Positions 9,823 to 18,667 of a stretch of DNA of 64,000 nt are shown here, piece after piece. How positions within the stretch are numbered: the first letter of the stretch is position 1; every line of letters begins with the position of its first letter. Under the pieces are notes generated by a model, which did no database searches, was not told the DNA's origin, and was given only the letters and a program-made list of their open reading frames with translations. Position numbers and translations under genes: made by a program. This DNA is from Vibrio halioticoli NBRC 102217 (GTDB taxonomy: Bacteria > Pseudomonadota > Gammaproteobacteria > Enterobacterales > Vibrionaceae). The DNA is taken from assembly GCF_000496695.1 (NCBI RefSeq), contig NZ_BAUJ01000008.1, positions 62,001 to 126,000 on the forward strand, read 5' to 3'.

Positions 9823-9840
9823 TGCTTAATCGATTCAGCA
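9823..9840. promoter_or_regulatory. Cra/FruR-like operator near fruB
   Basis: TGCTTAATCGATTCAGCA is a near-perfect palindrome that fits the Cra consensus of GCTGAATCG-type half-sites. It lies about 55 bases upstream of the fruB start, where a repressor or inducer-responsive regulator would control fruBKA. Confidence 0.75.
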
Positions 9841-10032
9841 AATTGAGAAATAAAATGCCCTTTACTTCTAGGGCGTCTGCGTTTGTCTATTTTAAAAGCA
9901 GAGTTTTATCACTCAACGCTGTATGAACAATTCATTTTGTGGTCAATAAAGTCGTTGCTCAATTGCAGGACTAATGATTAATCGGCAATCTGTTTAACAA
10001 CGAAATAGTGACCTTGGTCATCTATTTTTATC

Positions 10033-10050
10033 TGCTTAACCGTTTCAGCT
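10033..10050. promoter_or_regulatory. Cra/FruR-like operator, middle site
   Basis: TGCTTAACCGTTTCAGCT shares the TGCTTAA-CG-TTCAGC frame of the site at 9823; read on the minus strand it is AGCTGAAACGGTTAAGCA, very close to the Cra consensus. It lies about 90 bases upstream of the regulator gene. Confidence 0.75.
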
Positions 10051-10054
10051 TTAA

Positions 10055-10072
10055 TAATTAACCGATTCAGCA
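10055..10072. promoter_or_regulatory. Cra/FruR-like operator, regulator-proximal site
   Basis: TAATTAACCGATTCAGCA has one strong half (CGATTCAGCA) and one degenerate half. It begins 22 bases after the start of the middle site, so the two could bind dimers on the same helix face and autoregulate the gene at 10143. A weaker relative is at 9975-9992. Confidence 0.6.
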
Positions 10073-10142
10073 TATCATTCAAATAAAAGTAGCGATCAAT
10101 CTAAATAATTATGATCTACTGCACAATTTACTAGGAATCGAG

Positions 10143-11132
10143 ATGACCTTAGAAGAAATTGCCAAGCTGGCTGGCGTATCAAAAACCACAGCAAGCTACG
10201 TGATAAACGGTAAAGCGAAAAAATATCGCATTAGTGAGAAGACGCAGCGCAAAGTGATGGCAGTTGTGGACGAGCATCACTTTCAACCGGATCATGCGGC
10301 ATCTTCTTTACGTGCGGGTAACAGTCGTTCGTTTGGCTTAATCATTCCGGATCTAGAGAACAGCAGTTACGCAAAATTGGCAAAATTGCTGGAACAAAAT
10401 TCAAGAAAAGCCGGCTATCAGATCTTAATTGGTTGCTCTGATGATAACCCAGTGACTGAGCGTGCATTAGCTGAAGCTTTGTTGAGTCGTCGAATTGACG
10501 CGCTGTTTGTGGCAACCTCCATGCCTCAAGCTAATGAGTTTTATCAGGCGCTTTTGAACAAGGGCACGCCAGTAATCGCGATAGACCGTTTGTTAGATGA
10601 TGAAGTGTTTAGCTGTGTGGTCAGTGAAGATTTTGAAGCTGCGCTACAACTTACTCAATCCATTATGCACGAACAAGTGAAAACCCTCGGCATTGTGGGT
10701 GCACTGCCAAATTTACCGGTATCACGACACCGCCAATCAGGCGTTGAAGCGGCCCTTAAAGGCAGTTCGGTATCAATCAGTTTTGCATACGGAGAGCACT
10801 TCTCAGCAAATGAAGGAAGATTATTAGCCCAGCAGTGGGTAGACAATGATTGCGTTCCTGACGCGATTATTTGCACCTCTTATACCTTGCTAGAAGGGGT
10901 GTTGGATGTGGTATTGCCAAACCCTGAATTGGTCAAGCGATTGAAAATCGCCACCTTTGGTGACAATAGGTTATTGGACTTTATCCCAATCAAAGTTAAC
11001 GCCATGGCGCAGCGCTTTGAAGAAATAGCGGACAGTGCATTAGCGCTAGCGTTAAATGCCAGCGCAAAACGTTATGAACCGGGCGTTGAGTTGATTGAAC
11101 GAGCCTTAAAAGTGCGCAACCAACCAAAGTAA
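10143..11132 (+). CDS. cra: catabolite repressor/activator Cra (FruR), LacI family
   Basis: A 329-residue LacI-family regulator. The N-terminal helix-turn-helix (MTLEEIAKLAGVSKTTASYV) with the long KAKKYRISE hinge is characteristic of Cra/FruR, and the periplasmic-binding-protein-like domain (about 60-320) binds the sugar phosphate, fructose-1-phosphate in this family. It is divergent from fruBKA and flanked by matching operators. In enterobacteria it represses fruBKA and rewires central carbon genes; in Vibrio cholerae an activating role on fru has been described. It ends 4 bases before the convergent LysR gene. Confidence 0.93.
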   Translation: MTLEEIAKLAGVSKTTASYVINGKAKKYRISEKTQRKVMAVVDEHHFQPDHAASSLRAGNSRSFGLIIPDLENSSYAKLAKLLEQNSRKAGYQILIGCSDDNPVTERALAEALLSRRIDALFVATSMPQANEFYQALLNKGTPVIAIDRLLDDEVFSCVVSEDFEAALQLTQSIMHEQVKTLGIVGALPNLPVSRHRQSGVEAALKGSSVSISFAYGEHFSANEGRLLAQQWVDNDCVPDAIICTSYTLLEGVLDVVLPNPELVKRLKIATFGDNRLLDFIPIKVNAMAQRFEEIADSALALALNASAKRYEPGVELIERALKVRNQPK

Positions 11133-11136
11133 CCGA

Positions 11137-12099
11137 TTATTCAATGGCAAAAGCCCTGTTTTGTAAGGTATCTATGATGAGCTGTTTTAGCCATTGATGA
11201 GCGGCGCTATTTAAGGTGCGTTTGTGTTCGATAAGATACACATTAATCGCCATCTTCGACTCATTTTTCAGCTCATAAACAGGCGCTAGACGCTGCTTAA
11301 AATTATCAACGCTGCGTAATGTATGCGTTGATATCAATAGCTTATCTGAGTCTTGCATGGCATCGACTAACGTATTGAGCTGACCACTTTTAAAGACCAC
11401 ATCTCGCTGTAATCCCTTGCTTTCTAAATACGTGTCGATGGGGTTGTGCTCGCCAAATACTGAACGGATGTCCAAGTTCAAATCAACAAATTGATACTTT
11501 AAGCAATCTTGCAACGTTACTTTTTCTTGCAAGGTTAGAGGGTGATCGAGCATGCCATAAAACACCGCATGGGTATGCCCAATAAGTTCGCTGGGAAATT
11601 CTTCGGTGTTGTTGGGTTTTTCAATGTGGATTGAAAAGTCGACCGCTTGCTCTTTAAGTAATGCAGTAGGATCAAGAGAGGCTGAATATTCCACCAGACT
11701 GGCGTTTGGCGCGTGCCGCATCAATTCTCTAATCAGTGGTACTGATAATTGTCGGCTCATTAGTGGCGGTAGCGAAAGCCTGAACGTTTGGTTACAGCTT
11801 TGCGGAGAAAACTGGGTGCTATCAATAAGAGAGTTGATGGAAAGCAGTATTTCATTGAGCGGCTCTTGCAACGACAGCGCTTTTTCTGTAGGTTGCAATC
11901 CGGCTGATTCACGATAAAAAAGTGGATCATCGAACAAGTCTCGTAACCGTTTTAAGGTTCGGCTCATTGCAGGTTGAGAGAGAAACAGCATCTCTGCCGC
12001 TCTAGAAACATTTTTCTCTTTTAATAGCACACTTAAAGAGACTAAAAGGTTTAAATCTAACCGTGATAACTGCTGCTCTAACGTCTTCATGATATCCAC
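11137..12099 (-). CDS. LysR family transcriptional regulator
   Basis: A 320-residue LTTR with the winged helix at about 12-70 (VSRAAEMLFLSQPAMSRTLKRL) and an effector domain at about 100-310. The NodD/LeuO/SyrM-like group has this longer, L-D-L-N-L-rich start (LDLNLLVSL). The frame opens with GTG at 12099; an ATG at 12090 preceded by GTGGAT is an equally plausible start. It converges on cra with no shared operon partner, so its target is unknown. Confidence 0.88.
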   Translation of the reverse strand: MDIMKTLEQQLSRLDLNLLVSLSVLLKEKNVSRAAEMLFLSQPAMSRTLKRLRDLFDDPLFYRESAGLQPTEKALSLQEPLNEILLSINSLIDSTQFSPQSCNQTFRLSLPPLMSRQLSVPLIRELMRHAPNASLVEYSASLDPTALLKEQAVDFSIHIEKPNNTEEFPSELIGHTHAVFYGMLDHPLTLQEKVTLQDCLKYQFVDLNLDIRSVFGEHNPIDTYLESKGLQRDVVFKSGQLNTLVDAMQDSDKLLISTHTLRSVDNFKQRLAPVYELKNESKMAINVYLIEHKRTLNSAAHQWLKQLIIDTLQNRAFAIE

Positions 12100-12222
12100 T
12101 TAAATCATAGTAATTAATCATATGGTAACGATCTATGAATATGACTATAGAAGTGTTTTTTGCAATTTGCCTAGTTAATTTCAGGTCAACGACAAAGCGT
12201 ATTTATAAATAGAACCAAGCAT

Positions 12223-13125
12223 TTACCATGTTTTCGATTGTTGAATAGACTCTTGTATAAGCGTAATAAACTGTTGATAGCGGCTAGGAAGGGGGCGATC
12301 TTTTTTCGAAATCAAATACAGGTCATCTTCGACATTAGTTTTGGCTTGGTGAACACAGAGATCGGGATAAAAAGGTGAAGAGTACACTGCGCTTAAAGGC
12401 AGAACGGTAAAACCAATCCCTTGCGCGACAGGGTATAAAATTTGGCTTAATTGATTGATATAAGTCACGCGCTTTATGGTCGGCAGTGACAGTTCACTCA
12501 GCTTTTCGCTGCCACATTCTTGTAAATACTGCGCTAAATATTGTTCAGCATCAGGGTGTTCAACAAGCCCTAACTCTTGCAATGCGTTGGCGTTGATTGG
12601 TGCTTGCGCATAGCTTTTCGGCAAAACCAAACATAAAACTTCAGTGCCAATTTTAGTCACTTCAAACTCAGCTTGGTTTGGTACTTGAGTCACAAGCCCA
12701 ATCAAAGAATGACCTTGTTGAACATATTCACAAATTCGTTTGTTGGGCGCAGACTCAACACTGATACTAAGTTGATCGTATTGGGACTGCAGTGTGATGA
12801 ACTTAGGATAAAGCCACTGCGCTAATGCACCTGAACAGGCCAGTTTGATACTACCGCTATACGGGTCATCGGTTTTTAATGTGGTGAGAAGATGTTGCTG
12901 TTGTTCAATTAATTGGCAAGCGTATTCATACACAGTATTGCCTTGTTCAGTCAACTCAAAGCTTTTGCCCTTTTTGATCAAAAGCGGCGCACCGCAAGCT
13001 TGCTCCAGTTTTTGAATATGCTGAGTCACCCCAGGTTGGGTCATAAACAGCGCCTCAGCTGTGCGGGTAAAATGATTCACTTCCACCAAGGTTTTAAAGG
13101 TTTTTAGCCAGCTATTGTTGAGCAT
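12223..13125 (-). CDS. LysR family transcriptional regulator
   Basis: A 300-residue LTTR with helix-turn-helix at about 5-62 (FTRTAEALFMTQPGVTQHIQKLEQ) and an effector domain at about 90-295. It shares little with the LysR protein just downstream, so this is not a recent duplication. It lies about 125 bases upstream of that gene on the same strand and shows no adjacent structural gene on either side. It might be the regulator of the reductase/apbE pair at 14.7-18.7 kb, but nothing beyond proximity supports this. Confidence 0.88.
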   Translation of the reverse strand: MLNNSWLKTFKTLVEVNHFTRTAEALFMTQPGVTQHIQKLEQACGAPLLIKKGKSFELTEQGNTVYEYACQLIEQQQHLLTTLKTDDPYSGSIKLACSGALAQWLYPKFITLQSQYDQLSISVESAPNKRICEYVQQGHSLIGLVTQVPNQAEFEVTKIGTEVLCLVLPKSYAQAPINANALQELGLVEHPDAEQYLAQYLQECGSEKLSELSLPTIKRVTYINQLSQILYPVAQGIGFTVLPLSAVYSSPFYPDLCVHQAKTNVEDDLYLISKKDRPLPSRYQQFITLIQESIQQSKTW

Positions 13126-13269
13126 GTTAATAACATTAAATAATGAATTTGTAGGTAAATCATAATTTAATGTTCAGTGGATGCAAGGTGAAATTTGCTC
13201 AGTACATGCAGTGACAAAGGGGAGAGGGTTGACATCGGTACAGTGCTGTAGCGGGTACAGAATAGAAAA

Positions 13270-13295
13270 AGCCAGCAATACATGCTGGCTCATAA
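13270..13295 (-). terminator. terminator of the lipoprotein gene
   Basis: Arms AGCCAGCA (13270-13277) and TGCTGGCT (13283-13290) with a 5-base loop. On the minus strand the hairpin is followed by TTTTC, placing it as the terminator of the gene at 13343-14332. Confidence 0.75.
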
Positions 13296-13342
13296 CTTAG
13301 AAATTACAATATCAATCAGTAGCGATATTTAGCTATTAGTAA

Positions 13343-14332
13343 TTATTCTTCCGAAGAATAATTACCATATTTCTCAAGAAGTAATATGTTCCAACGTAAT
13401 TCTTTCGGGATACGTTTTGGATCTTTTAATTTCGACTTTTTAGTCATTAATGTTTGATATAAAGAATCAACGTAAGATTTTGCTTCAGTATTATTTATAT
13501 CTATCAAAGACTTAATTGCCATTGCTCGGTCTTGCCACATGTTACTGTCTTTATGAATATTAATTAGCATAGCAACGCTGCTTTCATCCTGCAGAGTACC
13601 TAATGCTGAAATAGCCGCTAATCGAATATATTCATGTTTATTTTGAGTATATTTTTTTAGCGCAGGGATAGCGGTTTTGTTGTTAGAAAAGCCTAACTCA
13701 TAAACATCAAGATAGGTTGAGCCAATGGCTTGTGATTGATCGATATGCGCAACCAGTTCAGCGACTTTTTCATCTGGAAGTTTTCCGTGTAAGAAGTCTC
13801 TATTAATCTGCGCTGCAATGGTCTTGATTGATAGAGATAACGGTTCGCTATAGCAAGGCTCATTGAGTTCATTCATTGACCACACGGGTACTTTGGCACG
13901 TTTAACGAACGACTTATAACTGTGATGCTGATCGCCAGACACTACGTCAACCCTCGCAAAGGTAAGGGTTACCATAGGTGAAAACCCTGATACTCGATTA
14001 GAGATAACTTGGTAGTCTTTGAAGGTAACGGTATTCTTTGTTGATGCATCATCAACAGTGAAACCTCGAGCAGTTAATTCAGATTTGATACTTTCTTTAA
14101 ACACATCAGCAGCATCTAATTCTTCTTTTCCGTCTTTAATTATGACTGGAATAGGCATCTCAGAAACTGAATATTCATGTTCTGGCTTAATGTCAGATTT
14201 GAACGTATAGTCAAAGTTATTGTCTGAGTTTATATATGCATTCGATGAATCGGCTGGTCTATTTACCTTTGTGACAATACTACAACCTGACAAAGCAAAT
14301 AAAACAATAATTGCAACACATAATCTTTTCAT
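13343..14332 (-). CDS. HEAT-repeat lipoprotein
   Basis: A 329-residue envelope protein. A short signal ends in the lipobox LSGC (Cys17), so it should be lipidated and, without Asp at +2 (Ser-Ile follow), sorted to the outer membrane. Residues 20-190 resemble the YajG-type fold seen in small lipoproteins. Residues about 195-315 contain HEAT-like helical pairs (AIPALKKYTQNKHEYIRLAA then ALGTLQDESSVAMLINIHKD). It likely acts as a scaffold. It is monocistronic with its own terminator. No specific partner can be named. Confidence 0.75.
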   Translation of the reverse strand: MKRLCVAIIVLFALSGCSIVTKVNRPADSSNAYINSDNNFDYTFKSDIKPEHEYSVSEMPIPVIIKDGKEELDAADVFKESIKSELTARGFTVDDASTKNTVTFKDYQVISNRVSGFSPMVTLTFARVDVVSGDQHHSYKSFVKRAKVPVWSMNELNEPCYSEPLSLSIKTIAAQINRDFLHGKLPDEKVAELVAHIDQSQAIGSTYLDVYELGFSNNKTAIPALKKYTQNKHEYIRLAAISALGTLQDESSVAMLINIHKDSNMWQDRAMAIKSLIDINNTEAKSYVDSLYQTLMTKKSKLKDPKRIPKELRWNILLLEKYGNYSSEE

Positions 14333-14649
14333 GCATACCTCACTGCTAGCATAAATTTATTTAAATTGAACGTCATAGCTATCACAGTCATTAGACTGTT
14401 ATTTCAATTACCGTGATTGTTATTAATAGTTCAACTTTAGGGCACGCGATTATATGGATTATTTTTAAACGATCTAGCACTGGAAACTTAAATTTTATCA
14501 TCTATTGATGCACTGGATGTGAGCGTGTGCTAATTGTGTATCTAGGTGCGTATTTAATGGTTATAAGTACAAAATGTGTATCACAATTGGGAATAGTTAT
14601 GGCAACACGACTCGTAGAGTTCGTTGCGGAAATTAATGTCTTGCAGTAG
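14333..14649. other. intergenic region
   Basis: About 315 bases between the lipoprotein start and the out-of-frame tail of apbE. I see no ORF, hairpin or repeat worth naming; it must hold the lipoprotein promoter. Confidence 0.5.
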
Positions 14650-14760
14650 CTAGTTATTTGTAGGGTGCAGTTTTAGCATGTGTCCATCATCACTAACACC
14701 ATCAGTGACCATAACCTTACCGTGTGTGGACACTAATACAGCCTCTATACCCGGTTGCTT
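14650..14760 (-). pseudogene. out-of-frame C-terminal tail of apbE
   Basis: On the minus strand this stretch reads KQPGIEAVLV followed by STHGKVMVTDGVSDDGHML and a short tail to a TAG at 14650-14652. That is the expected end of an ApbE protein (G-x-E-A-[VL]-L-V plus a final strand pair), but in a different frame from the gene upstream, which stops at 14745. A single-base deletion around 14755-14762 would explain it. Confidence 0.7.
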
Positions 14761-15593
14761 AGAGCTGAATCAATGCAAGAGAGAAAGCCTGCGGTACTCC
14801 AAATTTCGCCATCTACAGAGAGATCCGAGATAATAGTGATGCTGGCTATGTTGGTATTGATGGGACGGCCGGTTTTAGCATCCAGTAGGTGATGGTATTG
14901 AATGCCGTTGTGTTTGAAGCTACGTTCGTTCACACCAGACGTTACCATTGATTGATTGTACAGTGGTACCACTCGGCAAATTTTGCCTCGCGGGCTTAGT
15001 GGATCTTGGATGCCAACATTCCATGCTTTGGGTGAATCTACCTCCGCATAGCCAATGGTCACGACGTTTCCTCCCAAGTTTATATAGCCGGATTTGACAT
15101 TTTGACTGAGTAAATAGTGTTTGATGCAGTCTGCAAAATAGCCTTTGGCGATCGCTCCTAAATCAATTTGCATACCCTGTTTGGTTAAAAATACGCTTTG
15201 ATATTCGTCATTAAATACAATGTGCTCAGGATCGACAATGTTGAGCTTGTCGTTAATCTCAGAGTCGCTGGGCAATTTGGCATCTTTAAAACCAATTCGC
15301 CATGTTTTTATCAGTGGGCCAATCGCAATATTAAACGGGTTGTTGCTATCAACACTGACAGTTTGTGCTTTTTTTAATAACTGGTATAGATCCGGTTTTA
15401 CTCGAACGGGGCGTATACCGGCATTATGATTAACCCTCATCAATTCAGAATTAGGTTCATTGACGGTGAAACGCTCTGCGAAATCTTGCAGTTGCAGGTA
15501 ACACTCTTTTAGCAATTGTTCGCCGTTTTGATGATGAATCATCAGGTCGATAAAAGTGCCCATCATTTGAAAACGAGTTTTGTAACTTGGCAT
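14745..15593 (-). CDS. apbE: FAD:protein FMN transferase (ApbE), C-terminally frameshifted
   Basis: A 282-residue ApbE-family flavin transferase, which moves FMN from FAD onto a Thr in the motif DxxSGAT. Visible motifs are MGTFIDL at about 11-17, IGPLIKTWRIGF near 96, a DLGAIAKGYFAD block near 155-166, YINLGGNVVTIG near 183-194, a HHLLDAKTGRP segment near 235-245 and the metal-binding Asp in SVDGEIWSTAGF near 261. It lacks a signal peptide, unlike periplasmic ApbE, fitting a cytoplasmic target. The obvious target is the DAISGAT motif of the adjacent reductase. The protein stops after about 282 residues because of a frameshift; the missing 36 residues can still be read at 14650-14760. Confidence 0.85.
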   Translation of the reverse strand: MPSYKTRFQMMGTFIDLMIHHQNGEQLLKECYLQLQDFAERFTVNEPNSELMRVNHNAGIRPVRVKPDLYQLLKKAQTVSVDSNNPFNIAIGPLIKTWRIGFKDAKLPSDSEINDKLNIVDPEHIVFNDEYQSVFLTKQGMQIDLGAIAKGYFADCIKHYLLSQNVKSGYINLGGNVVTIGYAEVDSPKAWNVGIQDPLSPRGKICRVVPLYNQSMVTSGVNERSFKHNGIQYHHLLDAKTGRPINTNIASITIISDLSVDGEIWSTAGFLSCIDSALSNRV

Positions 15594-15620
15594 TTTTTAT
15601 CCCTACGTTTAAATAAAAAG

Positions 15621-15645
15621 AGGGAAGCTAAACGCTTCCCTGTTA
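15621..15645 (-). terminator. hairpin between the reductase and apbE
   Basis: Arms AGGGAAGC (15621-15628) and GCTTCCCT (15634-15641) with a 5-base loop. On the minus strand it is followed by CTTTTTATTT, a typical intrinsic terminator, and it lies between the reductase stop and the apbE start, so it should lower apbE expression relative to the reductase. Confidence 0.8.
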
Positions 15646-15649
15646 ATTA

Positions 15650-18600
15650 TTAGCTTCGATTTGAAACATTGTCACCGGCAATACGGCCGTAAGTGAATAT
15701 ATCAATCAAGGCATTGCCACCTAAACGGTTCCCTGCGTGGATACCACCAGTGACCTCACCAGCAGCGTAAAGTCCTGGGATGGCTTCACCCTGTTTATCC
15801 AGTACGCGGGCATTGGTATCGATTTTGAGACCACCCATAGTATGGTGTACTGATGGTTTTCTTGGCGTAGCGTAGAACGGACCGTGTTCAACTTTTAGAC
15901 CTAGTGCACCTTTATGGAACTCAGGGTCGCGTCCATCATCAACGTATGAATTGTAGCGGCGAATTGTGTCACACAGTTCATCTTGTGGAACGTTGATCTT
16001 TTGTGCTAGCTCCTCAATCGTGTCGGCTTTGATAATGATGCCTTCACTGATTTCACGCTCAATCGTTTCTGGTGATGTATTGGCTGCTGTTTTGCGAATC
16101 TCTTCGTCAGCAATCATATAAACCACGCCACCATTGTCGAAGAATGATTTAGATAACTTATCGCGGCTTTCACATTCGTTGACAAATCGCTTGCCTTGTT
16201 GGTTAACAAAAACAAAGTTTTCAGGTGGAACAATAAGACCGGTTAACAATGCGCCCGATTTAGGGTCACCAATAGGCATTAACTGGATATATTCCATGCC
16301 CACTAAAACAGCGCCGGCTTTTTCGCCAATCGCTAGACCATCGCCCACTAAAGCAGGTGAGTTAGTAGTTTTAATGTCATCAGCAATTTCGTCCCAGTAG
16401 TTGTTGTATTTTTGGAGCATTTTTGTGTTTGCGCCAAAGCCACCAGATGCCAGTACCACACCTTTATTAGTGGTGATCTTGTATTTAGTCCCGTTAGAGT
16501 GGGTAGCATTAATACCGGTTACTTGACCATTTTCGACGATCAGATCATCGGCACTGGTGTCGGTGATAATGCGTCCGCCTTTAGCGATAATGTGTTTTTG
16601 CAGTTTTTCGACAAACTCAACACCTTTTGGACGATTTGGTTTGTGCGCTCGGCGCCACAATGCACCCACAGCGATATCAACCATACTTCTGTTGAAGTCG
16701 ATGCCTTTCTCTGTAAGCCAATCAATTGATTCCATAGCACGATTTGTCAGAGTATGTACCAAATCATACTGACCATAGACAGACTCACCATTTAAGTTGG
16801 TGCGTTTACCGCCAAGATAAGTTTGAATTAAATGTAGCTCTGTTGAATCAAATAGATAGTTTTTGCCACTGTCGAGATCAAGGAAGTAGTTCTCTAGCTG
16901 ATCTTTTAATGCGCGGAAATCTGCTAAGTACTCTTGGTCAATTTCAGATTCAGGTGTATCGGCAATTTCTCTTAAATAATCCGCTTCGCCAGGAATCGCA
17001 GGGAATTGTTTTTGCCACTCTGCTTCTGCTGCATTTACCCAACCACCAGTTCGAACTGTGTTACCACCGATCGCTGGGAATTTTTCAAGGATAATAACGG
17101 ATTGGTTGTTATCTAGTGCTGTCAGTGCAGCGCTTAAACCGGCACCACCGCCACCGACAACGACCACATCAACCGTCTCCTCGATAGTTTCAGTTGACCA
17201 TTCAACCGCTTCACGAGCTTTGTAGCGCAGCGCTTCTGAGTTGCCGCCTGCCAAATCTACGGCATTGGATACACCGTCAATCACAGCTTGGCTACTTACG
17301 GTAGCGCCAGAGATAGCATCAATGTTTAGAGTTTGACCATCCAGTATTTGTTTAGGAATACGTTCGAACGCAGGATTAGCAATACCGTCAGATTCTTTTG
17401 ATGAGTCAACAATGATATCAATAATTTTATCTTCAGAGAAATTCACTGTGACAGGAAGTTTGCCATTGTGACCATAGCCATACGCGGTGTATTTGCCGGG
17501 TTCAAACTTAATTTCGATGCTTTGCAGTTCTTTAATACGTTGATGTTTTAATGCTTCAGCGGCACTGTCGACAATCATGTAATCCATGATGTCCCACAAT
17601 GGGGTTGGAATCATCAACTCTTGTTGCTGAGCAATATCGGCAAATTCAGCACAAACTTCATCATTCATTGCCTTCGTTGCCCATGTTGGTTCAACGAGAA
17701 AGCCTTTACCTACGCTGACTAAATCGTATCCTTGTTCAAGAGCGTCATCTGCATCTTTACGTTGAGCAATACCGCCAACACCAATAACAGGGATTTTAGC
17801 CACGTTTTCTGACTTCAACGCATGGAATTTGCTGATAAGTGGCTCTTTGTCTTCAGGGTTAACAATAGAGTTTCGTGTATAGCTACCCATAGAGAAATGG
17901 AAGTAATCAAGGCCACTTGTTGCCAGTTTATCCAGAAGATACATGGTTTCTTCAAATCGTATTCCAGGCTCTTCTAACTCTTCTGGTGAGAAGCGGTAAC
18001 CGATGATGAAATCTGTTTTTTGATGCTCAGCAACCACTTGTTTTGCTTGAGCTAATACTGCCAGTGGGAATGCACTGCGCTTTTCAATATCGCCACCCCA
18101 TTTATCGGTACGTCGATTTGAGTGAGGGGAGAAGAATTGCTGGATGAGGTACGTATTTGCACCGTGGATTTCAACGCCATCAAAGCCCGCTAAAATCGCA
18201 CGATTCACGGCCTGACCAAAGTTATCGATCATTGCTTCAACTTGTTCAGCGGTCATTTCTAATGGCATTTCTGCATTATCACGCAATGCCGCAACAGGGC
18301 TCGCCGAGATAGGCTGATGACCACCGTTGAATTCGCCACTTGCCATGCGACCCGCATGATAAATTTGCAAGATAGCTTTAGATCCCTTGGCTTTAATTGC
18401 CGTGGCCAGTTTTTTAAGGCCTTCTATTTTGCTATCAGTATTGATGCCTAACGCGCCAGGGAAAGCTCGTCCGTAGTTTTCTACGAAAGCACTTTCAACA
18501 ATAATGGCACTCGGATCACCAGAGCGTGAGGCATAGTAATCCACCATCTCTTGAGTAACGCCGCCATCAAAAAAGGCTGATTGAATGGTCATTGGAGCCA

Positions 18601-18667
18601 TAACAATGCGGTTTTTAAGTGTGGTTTGAGACAGACCAAGCTGTATCTCATTGATTAACTTTGTCAT
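15650..18667 (-). CDS. soluble NADH-type 2-enoate reductase (OYE-FMN_bind-FAD_binding_2 fusion)
   Basis: A 1005-residue cytoplasmic flavoprotein in three parts. Residues 1-345 are an Old Yellow Enzyme barrel (VEIHGAN at 165-171, VIGVGGI at 294-300). Residues about 385-475 are an FMN_bind domain with the ApbE target DAISGAT (Thr456). Residues about 498-1005 are a fumarate reductase/succinate dehydrogenase-type FAD domain (GGGGAG 505-510, HHTMGG 941-946, GNRLGG 979-984). The same architecture occurs in the NADH:fumarate reductase of Klebsiella and the acrylate and cinnamate reductases of vibrios. Arg835, His941 and Arg981 fit the catalytic Arg, His and Arg of Shewanella fumarate reductase by spacing, but the substrate His is Met797 (IQLMP). 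A non-fumarate 2-enoate substrate such as acrylate or a cinnamate is therefore likely. Confidence 0.9.
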   Translation of the reverse strand: MTKLINEIQLGLSQTTLKNRIVMAPMTIQSAFFDGGVTQEMVDYYASRSGDPSAIIVESAFVENYGRAFPGALGINTDSKIEGLKKLATAIKAKGSKAILQIYHAGRMASGEFNGGHQPISASPVAALRDNAEMPLEMTAEQVEAMIDNFGQAVNRAILAGFDGVEIHGANTYLIQQFFSPHSNRRTDKWGGDIEKRSAFPLAVLAQAKQVVAEHQKTDFIIGYRFSPEELEEPGIRFEETMYLLDKLATSGLDYFHFSMGSYTRNSIVNPEDKEPLISKFHALKSENVAKIPVIGVGGIAQRKDADDALEQGYDLVSVGKGFLVEPTWATKAMNDEVCAEFADIAQQQELMIPTPLWDIMDYMIVDSAAEALKHQRIKELQSIEIKFEPGKYTAYGYGHNGKLPVTVNFSEDKIIDIIVDSSKESDGIANPAFERIPKQILDGQTLNIDAISGATVSSQAVIDGVSNAVDLAGGNSEALRYKAREAVEWSTETIEETVDVVVVGGGGAGLSAALTALDNNQSVIILEKFPAIGGNTVRTGGWVNAAEAEWQKQFPAIPGEADYLREIADTPESEIDQEYLADFRALKDQLENYFLDLDSGKNYLFDSTELHLIQTYLGGKRTNLNGESVYGQYDLVHTLTNRAMESIDWLTEKGIDFNRSMVDIAVGALWRRAHKPNRPKGVEFVEKLQKHIIAKGGRIITDTSADDLIVENGQVTGINATHSNGTKYKITTNKGVVLASGGFGANTKMLQKYNNYWDEIADDIKTTNSPALVGDGLAIGEKAGAVLVGMEYIQLMPIGDPKSGALLTGLIVPPENFVFVNQQGKRFVNECESRDKLSKSFFDNGGVVYMIADEEIRKTAANTSPETIEREISEGIIIKADTIEELAQKINVPQDELCDTIRRYNSYVDDGRDPEFHKGALGLKVEHGPFYATPRKPSVHHTMGGLKIDTNARVLDKQGEAIPGLYAAGEVTGGIHAGNRLGGNALIDIFTYGRIAGDNVSNRS

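Noticed and set aside
9975..9992. Fourth Cra operator
   Set aside because: Only the left half (TGATTAATCG) fits; the right half is degenerate.
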